Origin: Inia geoffrensis
Taxonomy: Eukaryota; Chordata; Mammalia; Artiodactyla; Iniidae
Direction of reading: 5' to 3'
Assembly: GCA_036417435.1 (NCBI GenBank)
Contig: CM070905.1
Coordinates: forward strand, 25,273,592 to 25,337,591
Length of the DNA stretch: 64,000 nucleotides
The notes under the pieces were generated by a model. It had not been told where the DNA came from, did not search any database, and worked only from the letters and a program-made list of their open reading frames with translations. Shown here one piece after another: positions 23,742 through 35,100 of this stretch; positions within the stretch are counted from its first letter, which is position 1, and the number at the start of each line of letters is the position of its first letter. The position numbers and the translations under genes were made by a program.

Positions 23742-25609
23742 GTTAGATATCTATGTTTTGAAATTACAGATTATTCATGTCCTCAAGTTGGGAGATTCTG
23801 ATTCATTAAGTCTGGATGGCACTGCAGAATCTGTACTTAAGAAGATAAGTAAGATGGGAGCAACTGCTCTGGGATGCCTAGTCTTCCTTTTCAGTTATCA
23901 AGTTCAGTGATGCAAAATAAATGAAACACAAGGATCTCTCCATATAGACCTAGGGACCTACCCCCAGCGTAGTTATTTCAGTCTTCTATCATTAAATTTC
24001 CCTCATCATTTGCCTCCTTGTTCATAAGCAACCATGCTGGTCTGCCCAGGACTGTCCAGGTTGTGATCCTACATCCTGAAAAACTCCTCAGTCCTGGACT
24101 AACCAGAACCATTTGTCACCAGATAAGGTCTTTAAAGATATAACTGAATGTTGTTGGTTTCTGTGACCATTCATCAGTATTTATTTATGAATTGTCTATT
24201 TTGTGGTTAAAACTGTGGAAAGCTGAAAGTGCTGCTTTCATAGGTTACTTGGTGATATTCTGGACATACACAGTACTGTCCTAGGATCCCCATATCTGCA
24301 TGGATCTTAGCTTAGATCACTCAACTAAGGCAGGTTGAAGGAGACAGTATACCTTTTGGCACCTCAAAGAGGTTCTTTGTTAGATCTGCCTTCTCTCTTT
24401 GTGTTCCTAAGCCTGCCAAATCCTCAATAGGAGGTTTTAAGAAAATAATAATGTAATTCCCTACAATGATAGCCTGGTTTGGGATCTTATGAGTTTGATA
24501 TGGAAGCAGACTGAATAGAAATATGGTATGCAATTGGAAATGTGGGTTGGAAGTTAGGTGACAGTAAAGTCCAGAAAGCTAGATTCCACAATGAATTAAA
24601 TTGATACTATAAGTTGATCTAATGTTTTGGACTCTATAACGAAAATTTTGGATTCCAGTTTCTATTTCTAGACCCTAGCAATAGTAATAGTTGAGAATGA
24701 ATGGATTCTGAGGTCGGGGAAAAATGAAAGAGGACTCAATCTTGGGGAATGGAATGTTGAGTCATCAAACAAGTCTGAAAAGGTGTGTTGAAAGGGAGGA
24801 GCAGAATTTAGCATCACAAAAGACTGCAGGGAGTAGAGCACCAACAAACAGCATTTAAAGGGTCTGAGTGGAACAAGTGACTGAGACCAGAGGAAAAAAG
24901 GTTCAGTGATCTGATTAATGAAAATGAATGAATTGACCACTACATTTGTCTAGAAGAAAGTCACTGGTTTTGTCAGAGTGTAGAAATCCAAATATAAGAC
25001 AGTCATCTAATTCACATCTCTAAATTTAGAGGAAATATGCATTTTTGTGAAGAAAGGAAATATTTGTTGAACTTAAAGACTTTTATTAAAGTTTACTAAC
25101 TGACATTTATGGGAAGATTTAAAGTGCTTGCTTTTGATCTCTCCCAGTGGTACCAGATGTATGAGGTTTGGGGGAACGTGGAAATTATAGATCCTTTTTG
25201 GTCTCCTTAATAAGTCCTCAGTGTCCTATCTGTCGTTTCTTTTTCTTGCGTGTCCAGCATTCTTGCCATCTACCCCATTTTCCGGGAGATTGAGAGAATA
25301 TTGGATTTCAATATCTGAGACCTGGCAGTGGTTTCTGGGTCTGCTTTGTGTGTCCTAAGTGAATTTCACCTGCACAAACTGAGTTTCCTCATCTTCAAAA
25401 TGAGAATGTTGGATTATAACTAATTATACACCATCTAACTTTTAACATCAATTTTATCTTCCACTTTTAATTCTATGTTTCTATTACATGTTCAATGATA
25501 AAGGCCAAGCTAAAAGTAATCTCCAATGCCAGTTCTCAGCCCTAAATATACCTAAAAACAGGTACAATTATTCTGAATGACATTCATTTTGAGAGCTCTA
25601 CATCTTTTA
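23742..25609. other. GRM8: Unassigned intron with weak repeat traces
   Basis: A short MER5-like trace at about 23790-23850 (GATTCTGATTCATTAAGTCTGG, abridged) and a MIR-like trace at 25380-25420 (GAGTTTCCTCATCTTCAAAAT, abridged) are too weak to call separately. No coding sequence was seen. Confidence 0.4.
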
Positions 25610-25904
25610 TCTAATGTACAGCAAGATGACTACAGTTAATAACACAGTGTTGTATACTTGAAAGTTTCTAAATGATTGGACCTTAAAAGTTCTCACCACA
25701 AGGAATAAAAAAGGCAACTATGTGAGGTGGTGGATATGTTAACTAACCTTATGGCAGTAATCATTTCACAATATGTGTATTAAATCATCGTGTTGTATTT
25801 ATTAAACTTACACAGCGTTATATGTCAATTATATATCAATAAGCTGGAAAAAATTAAGCAATAGAAACAAGTAAAAAGTTGAGTTCAAAAAAAAAAAAAA
25901 AAAG
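25610..25904 (+). mobile_element. LINE-1 3' UTR end, sense
   Basis: GTGGTGGATATGTTAACTAACC, TAATCATTTCACAATATGTG and TATATCAATAAGCTGGAAAA (abridged matches) are the 3' end of an old L1, with an A-run at 25887-25904. GTTGAGTTC occurs on both sides of the A-run. Confidence 0.85.
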
Positions 25905-26425
25905 TTGAGTTCAAGAGGAAAATTAATGGAATGATTCTTCTAAAGATAAGCAGTTCATTTAAGGAAATACTGTCATTTAATATTTACAAAAAGAGCTCCC
26001 AAACAGAGCACATTTTAAACAAGGATAGACGTGGGATGGAGGGGGAGATCTTACTTTGGGCCACTTATTAAATGATGCCGTTGGAGCTAAGGTGGATGAG
26101 AAGAACAACAGTCTACACGTTTTACTTAAAAGATCAAAGCACTACCAAAATGCTAGGTAATTATCAGCATGTACAGTATAATAGAGCTCATAAGGTAGAA
26201 ATGAAGATAATGAAACTAAATGTCTTTTGTTTACTTTATATCATTTTGTTGCTAATAAAATAGTTTCTGTTCTTTCACAATAAAGAATTCAATACCCAGT
26301 TTAAAAACCTGACTCAGTAAGTATAGGACTAAAATAATCAGGAGTAAAATCAAATAGTTTTGTCTCATTTATGTGTGCCTCAAATGATGAAAATCTTAGC
26401 CCTCGTGCCAAATTTTTAGTGAAAT
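25905..26425. other. GRM8: Intron immediately upstream of the GRM8 exon
   Basis: No repeat recognised; AT-rich. This is the 5' flank of the exon, where splicing enhancers may lie. Confidence 0.5.
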
Positions 26426-26461
26426 CTAACCCCAGTTAATGGTTTCCCTTTTCTTTTACAG
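26426..26461 (+). other. GRM8: Splice acceptor of the GRM8 exon with candidate branch point
   Basis: A pyrimidine-rich run ending TTTCTTTTACAG directly precedes the coding frame, with the AG at 26460-26461. TCTAAC just upstream fits the mammalian branch-point consensus; its A at 26429 lies about 32 nt from the AG, a usual distance. TTAAT around 26436-26440 is a second, weaker candidate. Confidence 0.9.
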
Positions 26462-26662
26462 GCCTGGAGCGAATTGCTCGGGATTCATCTTACGAACAGG
26501 AAGGAAAGGTCCAATTTGTAATTGATGCTGTGTATTCCATGGCTTATGCCCTGCACAATATGCACAAGGATCTCTGCCCTGGATACATTGGCCTTTGCCC
26601 ACGAATGAGTACCATTGATGGGAAAGAACTACTCGGTTATATTCGGGCTGTAAATTTTAATG
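26462..26662 (+). CDS. GRM8: GRM8 internal exon (metabotropic glutamate receptor 8, ligand-binding domain part)
   Basis: mGlu8 is a presynaptic class C G-protein-coupled receptor that senses glutamate and lowers cAMP through Gi/o. This exon encodes 67 residues of its extracellular Venus-flytrap domain, by my reckoning about residues 386-452 of some 908. The split first codon becomes Gly, then the frame reads [19 protein letters not shown] and ends IRAVNFN before a split Gly codon. The Lys of EGKVQ (codon 26506-26508) corresponds to the ligand-contacting Lys of the family (K409 in mGlu1, K405 in mGlu4). The two Cys of LCPGYIGLC, seven residues apart, match the conserved local disulfide. [23 protein letters not shown] fits GRM8; as recalled, GRM4 and GRM7 differ at several of these positions. 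Both ends are phase 1 and the length is 67 x 3, so the exon is symmetric. No frameshift or stop is present. Neighbouring exons lie outside the window. Confidence 0.97.
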
Positions 26663-26668
26663 GTAAGT
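26663..26668 (+). other. GRM8: Splice donor of the GRM8 exon
   Basis: GTAAGT, a near-perfect U1-matching 5' splice site, follows the AATG at the exon end and leaves one base of a Gly codon (phase 1). Reading on through the intron meets a stop at the end of a 68-codon open stretch, as expected for intron. Confidence 0.93.
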
Positions 26669-26989
26669 CACAACTTTTCTTTTTTCATCTAAATACTTTA
26701 GAAGGGACAGGGTGTGTTTTTTCTCCGTATATATAGAGTATACTCAAGCAGAGTGGAAAGCACAGGATTAGAAGCAGTTCTCCTTTTAATCAGAAGTGTG
26801 AGTTTTTCCACCTGCTTTTAAATCTCAACCATATTTTTTTTGGTGCTACCATTAATCTGCTGCTGAAAGAAGCAGAAGTTAAAAATAAGCCTCTATCAAT
26901 CAAAATATCACTATTTCAGAAGTAACTTAGGAGACTCATTTGGAACCACTGACAACAGATTAGATTTCTTTGAAAATGTTTTGTTAATG

Positions 26990-27700
26990 CCGTTATTAAA
27001 GAAGGAATTGTAGACATTTCGTTTTGAAACCTATTTTAAGCATTTTAAACAGTAAGATGAGGAGAGTGGATGATTTGGAGTTGCTGTATATTTTTACATT
27101 CTATGAGTGCTGTGTTAAGTTTCTGCATCTTCTTTTTCATTGTATTTCTTTCAATGATTGGGTCAATTTGAAGCAGTGAGCTGCATCGTGTAAGGTAGAA
27201 CTACATACAATCAAGTGTAGATGAGATTTGCCTATTGCAGAAGCAGAAATGCTGCTTCTGTGAGCATCACAAGAAATTGGTACAGAATACGCTGGATTCA
27301 TAGTGTTCGTCTGAGAATAGCCAAATTGCCTGTCGCAAGTGATGGAACTATTGAATTCTGCTGTTCTTTCATGAAAGTTGTAATGGTTGCTGCCCATGAC
27401 TTTGACCATTATTTTCAAATGAAATGATAGAATGCTCTGAGCTGTCTAATTCTTTCTGTTTGGCTGTAATCCACACAATGGACATGCCTCCAAGCAGGGC
27501 GCACGGCGCTGCACTGTCCATCATAATACACTCCAGTGACCTCAGCTGCCAGCCTTTCTCCAAAAAGCACAAGGTCATCTTCAATTTAGAATTCAAGTGG
27601 AAACTACTTCTTTTGCTTTGTTCAGACAACATGAGACACAATTTGGTTTACATTCAACACAAAGTATCATCTTTTTCACCAGAATTTTGGTGAAACATTA
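26990..27700. promoter_or_regulatory. Candidate conserved non-coding element downstream of the GRM8 exon
   Basis: This stretch begins about 330 bp after the exon and contains no repeat I recognise. It differs from the surrounding AT-rich intron: it has few stop codons, giving overlapping open frames of 68-93 codons on both strands, and mixed composition with retained CpGs (GGGCGCACGGCGC near 27497). It also holds TAAT-type cores and a perfect 9-bp inverted repeat at 27238-27260. None of the frames reads as a known protein. This texture is typical of vertebrate conserved enhancers, but conservation cannot be measured here. It could also be an ancient unrecognised repeat. Confidence 0.4.
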
Positions 27701-28258
27701 CATAACATAGTTCCTTTCGTTAAGAATATAAATAGTAAGGGGAATTTGAAAATAATTTTCTTACAATTATTAAATGGAGCGAAAGAGGAGTGTTACCATA
27801 AAAGTGTTACAATACAATACGTTATTTACCCTAGCATGATGTTGGGGAGCACTTTATCCAAATTGCTAAGAAGTGGGAAGAGGAATGCGAATGAATATAT
27901 TTTTTCATTGACTGAAGCTCATCTCCAGAAGACAGGGAAGTCTTTTAAAGAAACACTGGATTAAAGTATTCTAAAGTTGAATTATCAATTTCTCTCTTAA
28001 CCATAGACCTAACCCTTCCTTGATGCCTTTAATTATTATACTATACTGTAATATAATGATGCTGTTAAAGACTACTGACAAAGTCATAATGTCTAACGAT
28101 TATTAAGACAACGTGCCTCTAGAGTCCAATGATTTTTGAGTTCTTCTGTCCACTTTTTATAGTTTTTTTCCCCTTCTACATTATCAGACTACTGTTGCTG
28201 TGATTGTTTTTTGGACTGATCCCTTCCATAATTTGCTTTTTTCAATCTACCACAGACA

Positions 28259-28581
28259 CAGAAACACACATAAAATTTCATTAACTTATTCAAGAGATAT
28301 TTATTGAGCACATAGAATGTGGTAAGCATTATGATAGGTACTAAAGATATATTACTACTGTTAAAAAGAGTCAAAACAAAGTTTCTTGGGGAACTTAGAT
28401 ATCAATCAAATAAGCACACAAACAGAAACACACATAAAATTAACTTAGTCAAGAGATATTTATTGAGCACATAGAATGTGGTAAGCATTATGATAGGTAC
28501 TAAAGATATATTACTACTGTTAAAAAGAGTCAAAACAAAGTTTCTTGGGGAACTTAGATATCAATCAAATAAGCACACAAA
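28259..28581. repeat. 160-bp direct tandem duplication
   Basis: Copy 1 (28259-28422) and copy 2 (28423-28581) are nearly identical. Differences seen are a 5-bp indel (TTCAT absent from copy 2) and one substitution (ACTTATT against ACTTAGT). Both begin CAGAAACACACATAAAATT and end AATAAGCACACAAA. Confidence 0.97.
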
Positions 28582-28860
28582 GGTGTAATTATATAATCTG
28601 CAATGAGTATTGAAAGAAGAGGTGTGTTGGACTAAAAGTTTATAATAGGGAAATATGTCCCTATTCTAGGGAGTTAGAGACAGCTGGAATCTGGAGATGA
28701 GGGTCAGAGACAAGGGTAAAGCACTAGACAGGACCAGATAGATCATGAGATGTCTTACAGGTCATTCTTAAGACTTGTTCTTCATCTTGAAAGCAGTAGG
28801 AACCCACTGAAGCATAATAGAACTGTGTCTGATACAAGAGTAAGTGTACTCCGGATGAGA
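28275..28860 (-). mobile_element. L2 LINE 3' remnant, antisense (partly duplicated)
   Basis: GAGATATTTATTGAGCACAT with GGTACTAAAGATA is the reversed L2 3' end. The text to 28860 (GACAGGACCAGATAGATCATG, GCAGTAGGAACCCACTGAAG, abridged) fits the neighbouring L2 part. The tandem duplication lies inside it. Confidence 0.75.
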
Positions 28861-30729
28861 ATCATGGACAATACATGAATTTTAGTGTATGAACTTAAAA
28901 GAGAATCTCTCTGAACTCCTTGGAGATTTATTTTGCAAATAGCTTGAAATTTTTCTGTGTCCCAGTAGCTGATAATAATAGTACGGTTATAATAATAGGG
29001 TAAGGGACCTGAGCATAAGCAGATTATCATGGGGTATATAATTTGATTTTCAGTAATTTTCAGGATGTTTATCAAGTTTTTGATATCATTATTGGCTTAC
29101 TGTTAGTATTCATTTATTATTAATACCTTGCCTGCTTCTGATAAAGAAAAGGCACATAGGGCTATTCAAGTAGAAGTACACCATCAAAACCATTGAAGGG
29201 GGAAGAAACAAATTTGGTAACCAGAATGAAGGACTACGTTAAGTTCTGAGCTTCCTAAGCCGCTAAAATATAAGGGGACATTCAATGGAATGTATGTTTC
29301 ATTACATGAGAGAAGCAAACTTACCTATTTCTAAGGAGAGAATGAATTTTCTTACAGCCCGATAAGCAATGTTATTCAACAAAATTTTACTTGGGAAGCT
29401 GGAGGGAAACAAAGGCTTGCCTTTTAGGATTACTTTTATTGTTACCATTTGAACAAAATGCTATTTCTATAAACTTTTTAAATGCAAAGATTTATCAAAA
29501 GAAAAACACAAAATAAGAAGAGTTCAGATTTTTCAGGTACTTAAGCAACAATGTCAATTCCTTACTCTGGTGTGTTCTATAGGCAATAAAATATTAATAC
29601 TGTACATCTTGTATAGAATCAAAGATTTTTCTGTTGCCGTGAGAACCTTATGCATCATAAAGAAAAAGTGTTGGACAGAATTCCAGAGATGTCTCCTTAC
29701 TTTCTCTATGGTTGAGCAGGGCAAGGTAGGCACAGCGGCATACTAATCAGGGTTGTTTGACTGTAGGTAATAGATACCAACTTAAGCTTGCTTTAAGCTA
29801 AAAGGAACAATTTATTAGGGTGTATCAAGAAACCCCATGGCAGACTATAGAAAGGTCTAAGAAAAGAAGTGGTTATAAGTACTAAAACCTCTCAGAAATC
29901 CAAATATCCCTCTGTCTGCTTTGTTTGGTTCTCTTTATATTGGTTTTCTCTACGTCTAGGTCCACAGGGTAGGTAGCAGGAGACCATCTACATTTCTAGA
30001 ATTTAGTTGCTGTTTGTTCAGGACATGTGCTAAGATTAACATATATGTATTTTAGGTCCCAGTTCTAACTTCTTGGAAACTTGAATCTTATTAGCTAAAC
30101 TTAGGCTGTATGTCAGACCTGTTCCAAATTATCAGTGGCAAGGATCAACTAAGTACAAACTTAGTTGTCATGAGGCACTCCCAGTGGGTGAAAGCGACAC
30201 GGGTGAAAGGGACATTTAGGAAGCTTCTATCATTGACTTAGGGGGAAAGTTTAAACACAGTGAGCAGAGAGGTGAAAACCTGAGAAAGGGGTGACGCCGT
30301 GGTCTCTGAATCTCTTTGCTTCTCTCGGTGGGTGAATTTTTGTTAGGCTAGAGGACACAATTAAAATCATATAGAATTTGTGGGAATCTGAGAGAGGAAT
30401 CAATTTTGGAATTATTTAATGCAAACAAACCTTCATGCTGTGATTGAATTCCCTGAATGAAGCAGCTTCCCTAAACTCACAGTGAGGTAGTGGTCTAACC
30501 ATTTCAGTGGTCAGTATTCTAAGAAACATACCTAAACACTTGCCTGATTACAGAGACTGATATAGAGATGGAATTTAGCAGCACTGTCTTTTCTTTAGAA
30601 ACCTTATTGATTTTAGGGACTTACTGCAAATTTTCCAAATATCCAATTTTGAGAGTCTCTGAACACTGCAGACGGTTTTAAAGCAAATTTCTTCACGTAA
30701 AGTACCTTTAAGCTATCTAAAAGAAATAA
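28861..30729. other. GRM8: Unassigned intron; possible old repeat at 29735-30180
   Basis: The text at 29735-30180 (GGTAATAGATACCAACTTAAG, abridged, and GGAACAATTTATTAGGG) looks like a dispersed old repeat whose family I cannot name. The remainder shows no exon or repeat. Confidence 0.35.
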
Positions 30730-31720
30730 ATACTGCTTAATATAAGGAAATGCATTACAAATTCACTAAGAAGTCAAATAAGACAATGAAAAATATAAGA
30801 TTCTGTAAAAGCATTTGATTAAAATATAACCCTCATTTCTTTTACAAGTACAAAAACAAACTAGAAATGGAATAAATGTTTAACGTGATAAGCACATCTC
30901 TCTCAGCCTATAACTGGTTATATATTTATAGTTATTCCTATTACAGAGATGGATTAGTCCTATTAGCACTATTATTAATATTCTATAAATTTTAACCAAT
31001 GTGATAAAACAACAAACAAAAATAAGAGATTACTACTAAAAAGGAAAAAGTATTGTGATTATTTTCAAATGATTTGATCTCAAGACAATAAATTGAAAAC
31101 TAGAAGTACTTACTTTAAGATGACCAAATATAAAATTAATATTAAAACATTAAGAACTTTCCTACATACAATGTTAGAAATCATTGACAATTATGGGCAA
31201 TGAGACTCTTTTCTTTGCAAAAATATGTAGAAAATATCTTGGAATAAATGGAGCCAAAAATACTAAAGACATATGAAGACAACTTTATTGAGAGACATCC
31301 CTTGTTTGTAGACAGAAAAAGTAATTAGAGGAAACATGTTAATCTTTTCTGAATTAATCTGTATTCAGGCTTAGTATAGTTCCAACCAAAATGACAAAGG
31401 AGTATTTTCTGGAATTTGAAATAATATTTAAAATTTTAATTGTGAGAATAAATGAGTAAAAATAACTAAAATGATTTTGAAGAAAAAATATTCCTACCAA
31501 ACAGTTAACATTTAAACATAACGTTAATCTATAATAATCAATCCAGCATGGAACTATTACCAGAACAGACATATGGTATATAGAACCAGATAGAAATAGC
31601 CAGAAATGTCAATATATAATAATAAATAAATCAGTTTGTACATGTATTTGTATATACATACATATGAACTTATGATGTGATAAAGATGAGTTAGAACTCA
31701 GTGGGAAAGGAATTTTATTC
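30730..31720 (+). mobile_element. Degenerate old LINE-1 ORF2 fragment, sense
   Basis: AAATATCTTGGAATAAATGG, TAGTTCCAACCAAAATGAC, ATAATCAATCCAGCATGGAAC and GAACAGACATATGG follow the order of the L1 ORF2 3' half. Reading frames are destroyed. Confidence 0.7.
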
Positions 31721-32044
31721 ATTGATTAACAATTTACAGTAAAATCAAGTGATCATGAGTTGTCCCTATAAGAGAGTATAATACATTTGGAATTTATTTT
31801 AGAGTTAGATGAAAAGGAGAAGCAAAAAATAAAGAAGAAAATATAGAAGATAGAAGATGGTTCATCTTTTAGATGGAAGGATTATACTAAAATATTCTAA
31901 ACACTGAGGTCTCTTCCAGCTCTATATTCTCTGCAGATTATTTTAAAGATAAAGGTATATTTTTAAAACATAGATGCCTATCAGTGTTCTTACTGTTGTT
32001 GTTTTTTTAGTTGTTTATTTTTATTTTTTATGAATCATTCCTTT

Positions 32045-32790
32045 AGCCCACATACATTTTATTGAGAATCTTACAAAGTATCTAATAAAAGAGCTCTTTG
32101 CTAGGCATCAAAGATACAAAGATTAATAAAATGTGGTTCTATGAGTTTTCAAATGTCATAGCTTAACAGAGGAGAGACACAAACATGTTACCAACAATAA
32201 TTCAATTTGATAAGTGATATGATAGAGGCATGGGCATGGCATGTACAAACCCAACATAAGGCTGAGATTAGGAAACTGCATAAGGGGGGCTCAAAGAATA
32301 CAACACAGAGAACAGGTGACATCGGATTTAAATTACAAATAGAAAGTGACATTTCTTTAGGTGGACAAGATGATGGGAAAACTATTCATGGCAGACAAAA
32401 CAATTTAATAGTAGATGGGAGACAGGCAAGAGTATGCGTTCTGAGAAAGTGAGCATCCACAGTGTAAGAATTCAAAGGAGTGACGTGGGAGCAGCCTGGA
32501 GATGAGACCAGCAACATGAACTCGGGCCTGGTTAGAAATCCCTGCCAAACTCTGATGTTTGACTGTGACACAGGGAACTGAAGCTTTCTGAGCAGGACAC
32601 TGAAGTGCTAGGATTTGTGTTTTAGAAAAATAACTATGGCAGCAATTTGCAGACAGGACGGAGAGATTGAAGACAGGGATGACAAGTTAAGAGACGGTTC
32701 CAATCATCTCCAGGAGAGAAGAGTGCCTGAAATGGGAAACTGAAAGTACAAATGGAATGTAAAGAAGTGAAAGAGGGAGGAAGGGAACAA
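32045..32790 (-). mobile_element. L2 LINE 3' remnant, antisense
   Basis: ACATTTTATTGAGAATCTTAC, GCTAGGCATCAAAGATAC, then GAGGCATGGGCATGGCATGT and CAGGGAACTGAAGCTTTC (abridged where long) follow the long reversed L2 3' segment. The 81-codon open frame at 32207-32452 is part of it and not a gene. Confidence 0.6.
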
Positions 32791-32964
32791 AGAATCATTT
32801 CAGTGCTGGCTCTGTTCTAGACACTGTGCTTTGATTAGAAGCCTGAAGGTTTTGAGACATATCTTTACTTCCCCAAATGATCTTTCTTTGTAACTGTTTG
32901 TGACAATCCCATTACTAGAGCTAATTCATTATTTTTTTGTGTGCATAAATCATTTTTATTTAGT

Positions 32965-33130
32965 GTTTTTATTTTTTTAATTTTTATTGGAGTATAGTTG
33001 CTTTGCAGTGTTGTTAGTTTCTGCTGTACAGCAAAGTGAATCAGTGATACATATACCAACATATACATATATCCAACTCTTTTTTAGACTCCCTTCCCAT
33101 TTAGGTCACCACAGAGTCCTGAGTAGAATT
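32965..33130 (-). mobile_element. LINE-1 3' end, antisense
   Basis: ATTTTTATTGGAGTATAGTT, TTAGTTTCTGCTGTACAGC and AAAGTGAATCAGTGATACAT are the reversed L1 3' terminus. Short 5'-truncated copy. Confidence 0.9.
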
Positions 33131-33711
33131 TTTTAGCATATATACCATTGATGAAATTGGCTTGACACTACTTTGTTTTATCCACCTTTATAAGTAGAAA
33201 ATGGGACATAAAATGCCAATATATGGAAAAACTGACATAAAATGTCAACTGTAGAATTTATGGTGCATAATATCCTTGTGATTAGATATTACTTATTTGG
33301 TAAATAGAGATGAAGCAAAGTCAAATGTGATGAAGTGGTTCTATGTTAACCTTAAAGATAAATATCCTTTTTGATAATTACCGTATGTGAAATAAAATTT
33401 AGAAAATCATTATTAATAATTTGGAAGTACATTATATAATTTATTCTTGATGATAGAGGTTTGCAAGTCATGAAGTAATTCCTGGGAATATTTATACATT
33501 TAAAAGAAAGTGAACGGCATGTGTAGCGATATTGAATTTGTAAAGATAAATAAACAGACTGATTTGGATTAGGTAATATTTCAGTTTCTGATTAAGGAAA
33601 CTTCAGGCTGCTTATAAAATATCAATCCTACAAATGAAGCCATCATGAAATTTAGCAGCATAATTATACCGGCCTCTGTTTTCTGAGTAAGTTGATAAAC
33701 TGTGGGAGTTT
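33131..33711. other. GRM8: Intron sequence with no recognised feature
   Basis: AT-rich intron between two L1 3' ends, with no exon or repeat recognised. Confidence 0.4.
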
Positions 33712-34436
33712 CTTTTTTTTTTTTTAATCTTTATTGGAGTATAATTGCTTTACAATGTTGTGTTAGTTTCTGCTGTGTAACAAAGTGAATCAGCTATATG
33801 TATACATATATCCCCATATCCCCTCCCTCTTGCATACCCCTCCCACCCAACCTATCCCACCCCTCTAGGTGGTCACAAAGCACCGAGCTGATCTCCCTGT
33901 GCTGTGTGGCTGCTTCCCACTAGCTGTCTGTTTTACATTTTGTAGTGTATACATGTCAATGCTACTCTCTCACTTCGTCCCAGCTTACCTTTCCCCCTCC
34001 CCTTGTCCTCAAGTCCATTCTCTACATCTGCATCTTTATTCCTGTCCTACCCCTAGGTTCATTAGAACCTTTGTTTTTTAGATTCCATATATATGTGTTA
34101 GCATACAGTATTTGTTTTTCTCTTTCTGACTTACTTTACTCTGTATGACTCTAGGTCCGTCTACCTCACTACAAATAACTCAATTTCCTTTCTTTTTATG
34201 GCTGAGTAATATTCCATTGTATATATGTGCCACATCTCCTTCATCCATTCATCTGTCGACGGACACTCAGGTTGATTCCATGTCCTGGCTATTGTAAATA
34301 GAGCTGCAATGAACATTTTGGTACGTGACTCGTTTTGAATTATGCTTTTCTCAGGGTATATGCCCAGTTGTGAGATTGCTGGGTCATATGGTAGTTCTAT
34401 TTTTAGTTTTTTAAGGAACCTCCATACTGTTCTAAG
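33712..34436 (-). mobile_element. 5'-truncated LINE-1 (3' UTR and ORF2 C-terminus), antisense
   Basis: It starts with a poly-T and ATCTTTATTGGAGTATAATT. The 3' UTR includes GGTGGTCACAAAGCACC, and the reverse strand from about 34460 reads ELPYDPAISQLGIYPE and WNQPECPSTDEWMKEMWHIY. It is the same subfamily as the 58.3 kb copy. Truncation follows CCTCCATACTGTTCT. Confidence 0.95.
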
Positions 34437-34869
34437 TCTAATTTCTTTTATAGTCATGAAGAACAAGGGGTTTCACTTCCTCCCTTAATATATAAAGACT
34501 TACGTGTGGACCAGGATGGAGCCAGCATCCTTCGAGGCTTCTGGCAAATCAGTGGAGTTGCCTTAGTTCTTCCTTGGATCCCACTCAACTTCACCCACTG
34601 CACTGGGTTTCTTTAACTCCTTCTTTATTCTTGTAATTCATGAACTTCATCATGTGCCAAAAATGAGGGATAAATGACTAAGCAAACCCCAGAAACAGAT
34701 GGGGTGCCATAGGCTCACTAATGGTGGGTTAAGTGTGGGCATTGGGTTTAAATGGGGGATGCAGCAGTGAGTCTTGGATGAAGGATGGGGACAGAAATGA
34801 AGGAGCAGAGAGGATCTGAGGTGGTGGGGAGTCTCTGCAGGAGTTCACATTTAATGGTTTATATTTATC
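34437..34869. other. GRM8: Intron sequence with no recognised feature
   Basis: Nothing recognised. Confidence 0.4.
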
Positions 34870-35100
34870 ATAATGATCAGAAACACAGACTTTATACTCA
34901 GAGTTTGAATCCAGTTTCAGCACTCACTACTTTGTGATCTTGGTCAGGTAACAAAACCTCTTTAAATCTTTGTTTCCTCATCGATATAATGGGGATGTTA
35001 ATAGTATATACATTTTAGAGTTCCTGTGAAATCTAAATATAAGGTGATAATATATAGAAAGTACTTAATAAGAGATATACTCTATTATATGTGGAGGGTA
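34870..35100 (+). mobile_element. MIR SINE remnant
   Basis: AGAGTTTGAATCCAGTTTCAG, TTTGTTTCCTCATCGATATAATGGGG (abridged) and AAAGTACTTAATAAGAG follow the whole sense MIR. Confidence 0.85.

Noticed and set aside
27137..27693. Overlapping 68-93 codon frames on both strands as a small gene
   Set aside because: Open frames on both strands at once without protein similarity suggest a stop-poor non-coding element instead.
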